A stretch of 64,000 nucleotides of DNA, from the NCBI GenBank assembly GCA_964385055.1, contig CAYLMH010000004.1:4087-68086 (forward strand), written 5' to 3'. A program made the position numbers and the translations under genes. This document shows, piece after piece, positions 61,352 through 64,000 of the stretch. This DNA is from JACRPI01 sp964385055 (GTDB taxonomy: Archaea; Nanobdellota; Nanobdellia; Woesearchaeales; DSVV01). Each line of letters starts with the position of its first letter. The first letter of the stretch is position 1. A model generated the notes under the pieces. The model was not told the origin of the DNA. It ran no database searches and worked only from the letters and a program-made list of their open reading frames with translations.

Positions 61352-61787
61352 ATAGATTATTTTCTTGTATTGAAAATGCGTATTCTCCGATATTCTGCAC
61401 ATCTTTTGGAATATGCTCTAACTGCCCCTTTGATACCCATTGATAATTGACGACTTCTTTATTGATTTGCAGTTGTTCTGGATTTTTTGCCCCGCATATG
61501 TAGAATAATGAACAATGATCATGATCTCCAACAGTATGAATACTTACATGAAATGGGGTTGCGCAGTTTGTGTGAGTATTTGCTGCTTTCTCGATTGGCG
61601 GTTGATGAAGGATTTCTACTTCTAATCCTACTTCTTCTCTTATTTCTCGCTTCAATGCGTCGTCTGGTGTTTCATTTTCTTCAATATGTCCGCCAACTGG
61701 AAGCCAGAGGTTCAACTTTTTATGATGAATAAGAAGAAGTTTGTTTTCGTGAAAAATGAAGCCTGTAACGACGAGCTGAGTTTTCAT
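61332..61787 (-). CDS. NUDIX hydrolase
   Basis: A 151-residue pyrophosphohydrolase. The Nudix box is complete: Gly-Gly-His-Ile-Glu-Glu-Asn-Glu-Thr followed by Arg-Glu-Ile-Arg-Glu-Glu-Val-Gly-Leu. The fold starts Val-Val-Thr-Gly-Phe-Ile. Substrate (a nucleoside diphosphate derivative) cannot be told. Its 3' end overlaps the lipoprotein gene by 20 nt, tail to tail. TATA (ACTATATAATAAG) lies about 27 nt upstream. Confidence 0.93.
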   Translation of the reverse strand: MKTQLVVTGFIFHENKLLLIHHKKLNLWLPVGGHIEENETPDDALKREIREEVGLEVEILHQPPIEKAANTHTNCATPFHVSIHTVGDHDHCSLFYICGAKNPEQLQINKEVVNYQWVSKGQLEHIPKDVQNIGEYAFSIQENNLFIQTFQ

Positions 61788-61896
61788 GAATTGTTGATTC
61801 TATTTCTTATTATATAGTTTCTCCTACACCTTTTGTGTCAAAGTACTCCCCCTTTTGGTCAATGGGTTTATATAAAATAAAGAATATCCTTCGTTT

Positions 61897-61971
61897 ATGA
61901 TAAAGCGATTGTTGTCATTAACATATTATTTATTTCTCCTGACAACACTCTTGGGAACTACTCTCTTATAG
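61897..61971 (+). CDS. Possible leaderless small hydrophobic peptide (24 aa)
   Basis: A TATA box (GGGTTTATATAAAATAAAG) sits at the leaderless distance, 30 nt, before an ATG at 61897. The 24-codon frame encodes a signal-peptide- or single-helix-like peptide (Met-Ile-Lys-Arg, then Leu/Tyr/Thr-rich). It stops 150 nt before the isonitrile synthase gene. It may be a small membrane peptide, an upstream leader, or the decayed start of an exported protein. The rest of 61788-62122 shows no other gene. Confidence 0.35.
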   Translation: MIKRLLSLTYYLFLLTTLLGTTLL

Positions 61972-62122
61972 AGTTCCGCAGTATTTTTCTTCGCAAAAAT
62001 AACGCATTGGATTCCTTTGCTTGGGTCTGGTAAACTTATAGGCATTTTGTCCGGCACGTTATGAAGTAAAATTCTGTGGTCTGAATCTATTTGATTAATT
62101 ATAACACATGAGGAGGAGGAAC

Positions 62123-63040
62123 ATGATCCAAACTGACAGAGATATCGCTGCATTTTTGCTTCAGCCAGAATGGCGAGCAGGCAAAAAATATAGTCTTCAA
62201 GAACAGCAAAGACTCAAAGAAGAGATTGAAAGAAAAACAAAAAGTGACCGGATAGAGATTGCACTTGCTGCATTTCCGTTTAAGATGCAGAATCCTTTAA
62301 AGACGGTCGGAAATACTATTGACTGTGGAGAACTTATTGCTCTGCGCCGTCTCAAGGAGATTGCACAAGGTGCTGCAACACGAGGATATGAACTCTCTTG
62401 GCACATCATTACTGATGGAGCGTATTATGCGGATGAACTGCAGACGCCACGAACCGCTGCTGCAGAATATAAACAGGCTATCGAGGATCTTGCTCGGCAT
62501 CTTGAAGTTCCCGCGACATTTGTTGAACTTGATACGCTTGTGAAGAAGCACTCATGCAAGAGAGTTCATCCGCTGGACTATACTGACGCAGAACAACGAC
62601 CGTATATTTTTCGGACCGCAGGCATCATGTATTCACGCCACTACACAGGAATGCTTCAAGAATTTTATAGAGAAACGGGATCTGTTCCTGCTGCAATAGA
62701 GAAACTTGTTGAAACTGAAAAAGACTTTCAGCGAGGAGCAGCACAGGCAGCAGCGCTCTACCAAGCACAGAAGCACACTGTTGAAGAGCAGGATATTTTT
62801 GGAACGCATTTTCCCAACGCAGTGCGCGCAAGTATTCAGCCTGACGTGAACAGAAATCTTGCTACAACAGAAATTGTACGGCCGTTGTCTATTCGGATCA
62901 CTGAAAGTAACCGAAAGAATTTGTTTCCCTGGCTTGGTGTTGGCTGCAGAGATGAAGAATGGTTTAATGTTTATGCAGCTGATGCGATCGCGACAGGAAA
63001 AGAGACTAAGCAAGAAGCAGGGCTGGTTTATTTTTCGTGA
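62123..63040 (+). CDS. Isonitrile synthase family protein (PvcA/Dit1-like)
   Basis: The ATG at 62123 follows GAGGAGGAGG. The 305-residue protein matches the PvcA/Dit1 family: Ala-Phe-Pro-Phe-Lys-Met-Gln-Asn-Pro (50-58), Val-Gly-Asn-Thr-Ile-Asp-Cys-Gly-Glu-Leu-Ile-Ala-Leu-Arg-Arg-Leu, Ile-Ile-Thr-Asp-Gly (95-99) with Tyr-Ala-Asp-Glu-Leu, and later Phe-Pro-Asn-Ala-Val-Arg-Ala-Ser-Ile-Gln-Pro. Family enzymes turn the amino group of Tyr or Trp into an isocyanide using ribulose 5-phosphate. Neither a PvcB-like oxygenase nor other pathway genes are visible here, so the product is unknown. Confidence 0.75.
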   Translation: MIQTDRDIAAFLLQPEWRAGKKYSLQEQQRLKEEIERKTKSDRIEIALAAFPFKMQNPLKTVGNTIDCGELIALRRLKEIAQGAATRGYELSWHIITDGAYYADELQTPRTAAAEYKQAIEDLARHLEVPATFVELDTLVKKHSCKRVHPLDYTDAEQRPYIFRTAGIMYSRHYTGMLQEFYRETGSVPAAIEKLVETEKDFQRGAAQAAALYQAQKHTVEEQDIFGTHFPNAVRASIQPDVNRNLATTEIVRPLSIRITESNRKNLFPWLGVGCRDEEWFNVYAADAIATGKETKQEAGLVYFS

Positions 63041-63041
63041 A

Positions 63042-64000
63042 TTATTCTTTCTTTTTTATTTTTGCAATAAAAAAACCTTCAGTATCATTATCCTGCGGCC
63101 ATAATCTCAGCGTATGTTTAACGCCTTCATGATATTTTCTTCCTTCAAATTCCATGATTGGTGGACCATGCTTTATGTTGAGCTTAATCTCTTCACACAC
63201 TGCGTTGGGATATTTATCGAGCAGGAAACTCACTACTGCTTCATCTTCATCTGGCTCATTGGAACAAGTAGAATACACCATTGTTCCTCCAGGTTTCAGA
63301 TTGTTGAACGCGACTTCTATTAATTGCCGTTGCTGTCCTGCTAGCTGTCGGATTCCTGCCATATTCCACATCAACAGTGTTTTCAGCGATTTCCGAATTG
63401 TTCCTGTTCCTGAACACGGCGCATCAACGAGAATCCTGTCAAACTGAAAATCTTTGAACGTATGGCCGCGCATTTCTGTGAGCACAATATTTGTTATTCC
63501 ACACCGCTGGACATTTAATCCCAGCGCTTGCAAGCGTTGATAAGTGAAATCATTTGCAATTAAGAGACCTTTATTTTTCATGTATTGTGCCATTTGTGTT
63601 GTCTTGCTGCCTGGCGCCGCGCACATATCAAGAATTATTTCTCCTGGCTGCGGATCAAGGACAACAGGCGGAATCATGGACGCTGCTTCTTGCACGTAGA
63701 TGTATCCTAACGCATGTTCGATGAGGTTTCCGACATCTCTGCGCTTTTCTTCTCCAATACCTTTGTGTTCTATCCAAAAGCCTTCTTTACACCATGGAAT
63801 TGGAGTGAGGTGCCAGTCTTTGTTTAGAGCTGCTTTCATTTCTTCAACTGTTGTTTTTAATGTGTTTACTCTGATGGATCTTCTGAGGAATGCGAGAGAA
63901 TATTTTTTGAATACTTCAAAATCAGTGAGTTTACTGTAATGTTCAATGAACTTTGGTTTGAACTCCACTTTGTCTTTGTTGTGGAATGGTTCAAGCTTTG
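63042..64000 (-). CDS. RsmB/NSUN-family RNA m5C methyltransferase (5' end outside window)
   Basis: The frame stays open from 63042 to the window edge; a GTG at 63968 is a possible but unlikely start because a conserved-looking N-terminus continues upstream. At least 318 residues are visible. SAM motif I is Leu-Asp-Met-Cys-Ala-Ala-Pro-Gly-Ser-Lys-Thr, the first catalytic Cys is in Val-Asp-Ala-Pro-Cys-Ser-Gly-Thr-Gly and the second in Tyr-Ser-Thr-Cys-Ser. It methylates C5 of cytosines in tRNA or rRNA; the short form without a PUA-like domain fits archaeal Trm4/NSUN-type enzymes. It is convergent with the isonitrile synthase gene. Confidence 0.94.
   Translation of the reverse strand, partial: KLEPFHNKDKVEFKPKFIEHYSKLTDFEVFKKYSLAFLRRSIRVNTLKTTVEEMKAALNKDWHLTPIPWCKEGFWIEHKGIGEEKRRDVGNLIEHALGYIYVQEAASMIPPVVLDPQPGEIILDMCAAPGSKTTQMAQYMKNKGLLIANDFTYQRLQALGLNVQRCGITNIVLTEMRGHTFKDFQFDRILVDAPCSGTGTIRKSLKTLLMWNMAGIRQLAGQQRQLIEVAFNNLKPGGTMVYSTCSNEPDEDEAVVSFLLDKYPNAVCEEIKLNIKHGPPIMEFEGRKYHEGVKHTLRLWPQDNDTEGFFIAKIKKKE

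Noticed and set aside
61926..62153. Minus-strand 75-codon frame before the isonitrile synthase
   Set aside because: It overlaps the strong ribosome site and start of that gene and has no promoter of its own.

Overview
The window reads as a low-GC archaeon, most likely a DPANN lineage of the Woesearchaeota/Pacearchaeota kind. This is inferred from gene content, not from a search. Archaeal markers are TFE-alpha, aMBF1, RpoP, L37Ae, KEOPS Pcc1, prefoldin beta, UPF0147, FtsZ, archaeal GltX, TruD and an archaeal pilin N-terminus. Two tRNA genes carry bulge-helix-bulge introns. Most first genes of transcription units have a TATA box about 25-31 nt before the ATG, which implies leaderless mRNAs. Internal genes, and genes with a leader, use GGTG/GAGGTG Shine-Dalgarno motifs.

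Layout. 1-3.8 kb (minus): a surface/secreted set with a very large partial exported protein. 4-5.5 kb: a radical SAM gene broken by one missing base. 5.6-13.6 kb: topA, ybjQ, an intron-containing tRNA, uppP, a PurD-like ATP-grasp gene, a TerC-type membrane protein and a YyaL-type thioredoxin-domain protein. 13.9-15.3 kb: two small [2Fe-2S]-type proteins and an assembly gap. 15.3-22.2 kb: membrane-anchored and coiled-coil proteins and two exported caspase-fold proteins with unrelated repeat arrays. 22.2-30.8 kb: gltX, a second intron-containing tRNA, parA with a GT-C glycosyltransferase, a response regulator, and an operon of a PRC/MgtE-N/CBS protein with an Nramp transporter. 31-38 kb: purC, purB, a YgfZ-like gene, a second ParA-like ATPase and YqhQ. 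38-46.8 kb: pilin, TFE, aMBF1, a DEAD-box helicase, truD and zinc-ribbon proteins. 46.9-51.2 kb: ftsZ, tRNA-Pro and the rpl37ae-rpoP-pcc1-pfdB-UPF0147 operon. 51-54.3 kb: unknowns and two methyltransferases. 54.5-60.2 kb: a tightly packed operon encoding an M23 endopeptidase, a VanX-type D-Ala-D-Ala dipeptidase, a metzincin-like protease, a PARP-like ADP-ribosyltransferase, a CheR-like methyltransferase and secreted or unknown partners. 60.2-64 kb: an acidic lipoprotein, a NUDIX hydrolase, a PvcA/Dit1-family isonitrile synthase and an RsmB/NSUN m5C methyltransferase that runs off the window.

Most notable. (1) The 54.5-60.2 kb operon looks aimed at bacterial peptidoglycan, yet nothing here suggests the host makes murein. 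(2) Three intergenic elements share one geometry, two tandem hairpins whose loops are complementary to each other, with unrelated sequences; each lies upstream of a promoter. (3) Two class II (Ser-like, G73) tRNAs have canonical BHB introns whose removal leaves the loop CTGATGA, anticodon GAT (Ile); a conserved two-palindrome block lies upstream of both. (4) There is a pair of exported caspase-like proteins and an isonitrile synthase homologue. Several other intergenic regions carry tandem or inverted repeats, each listed separately.
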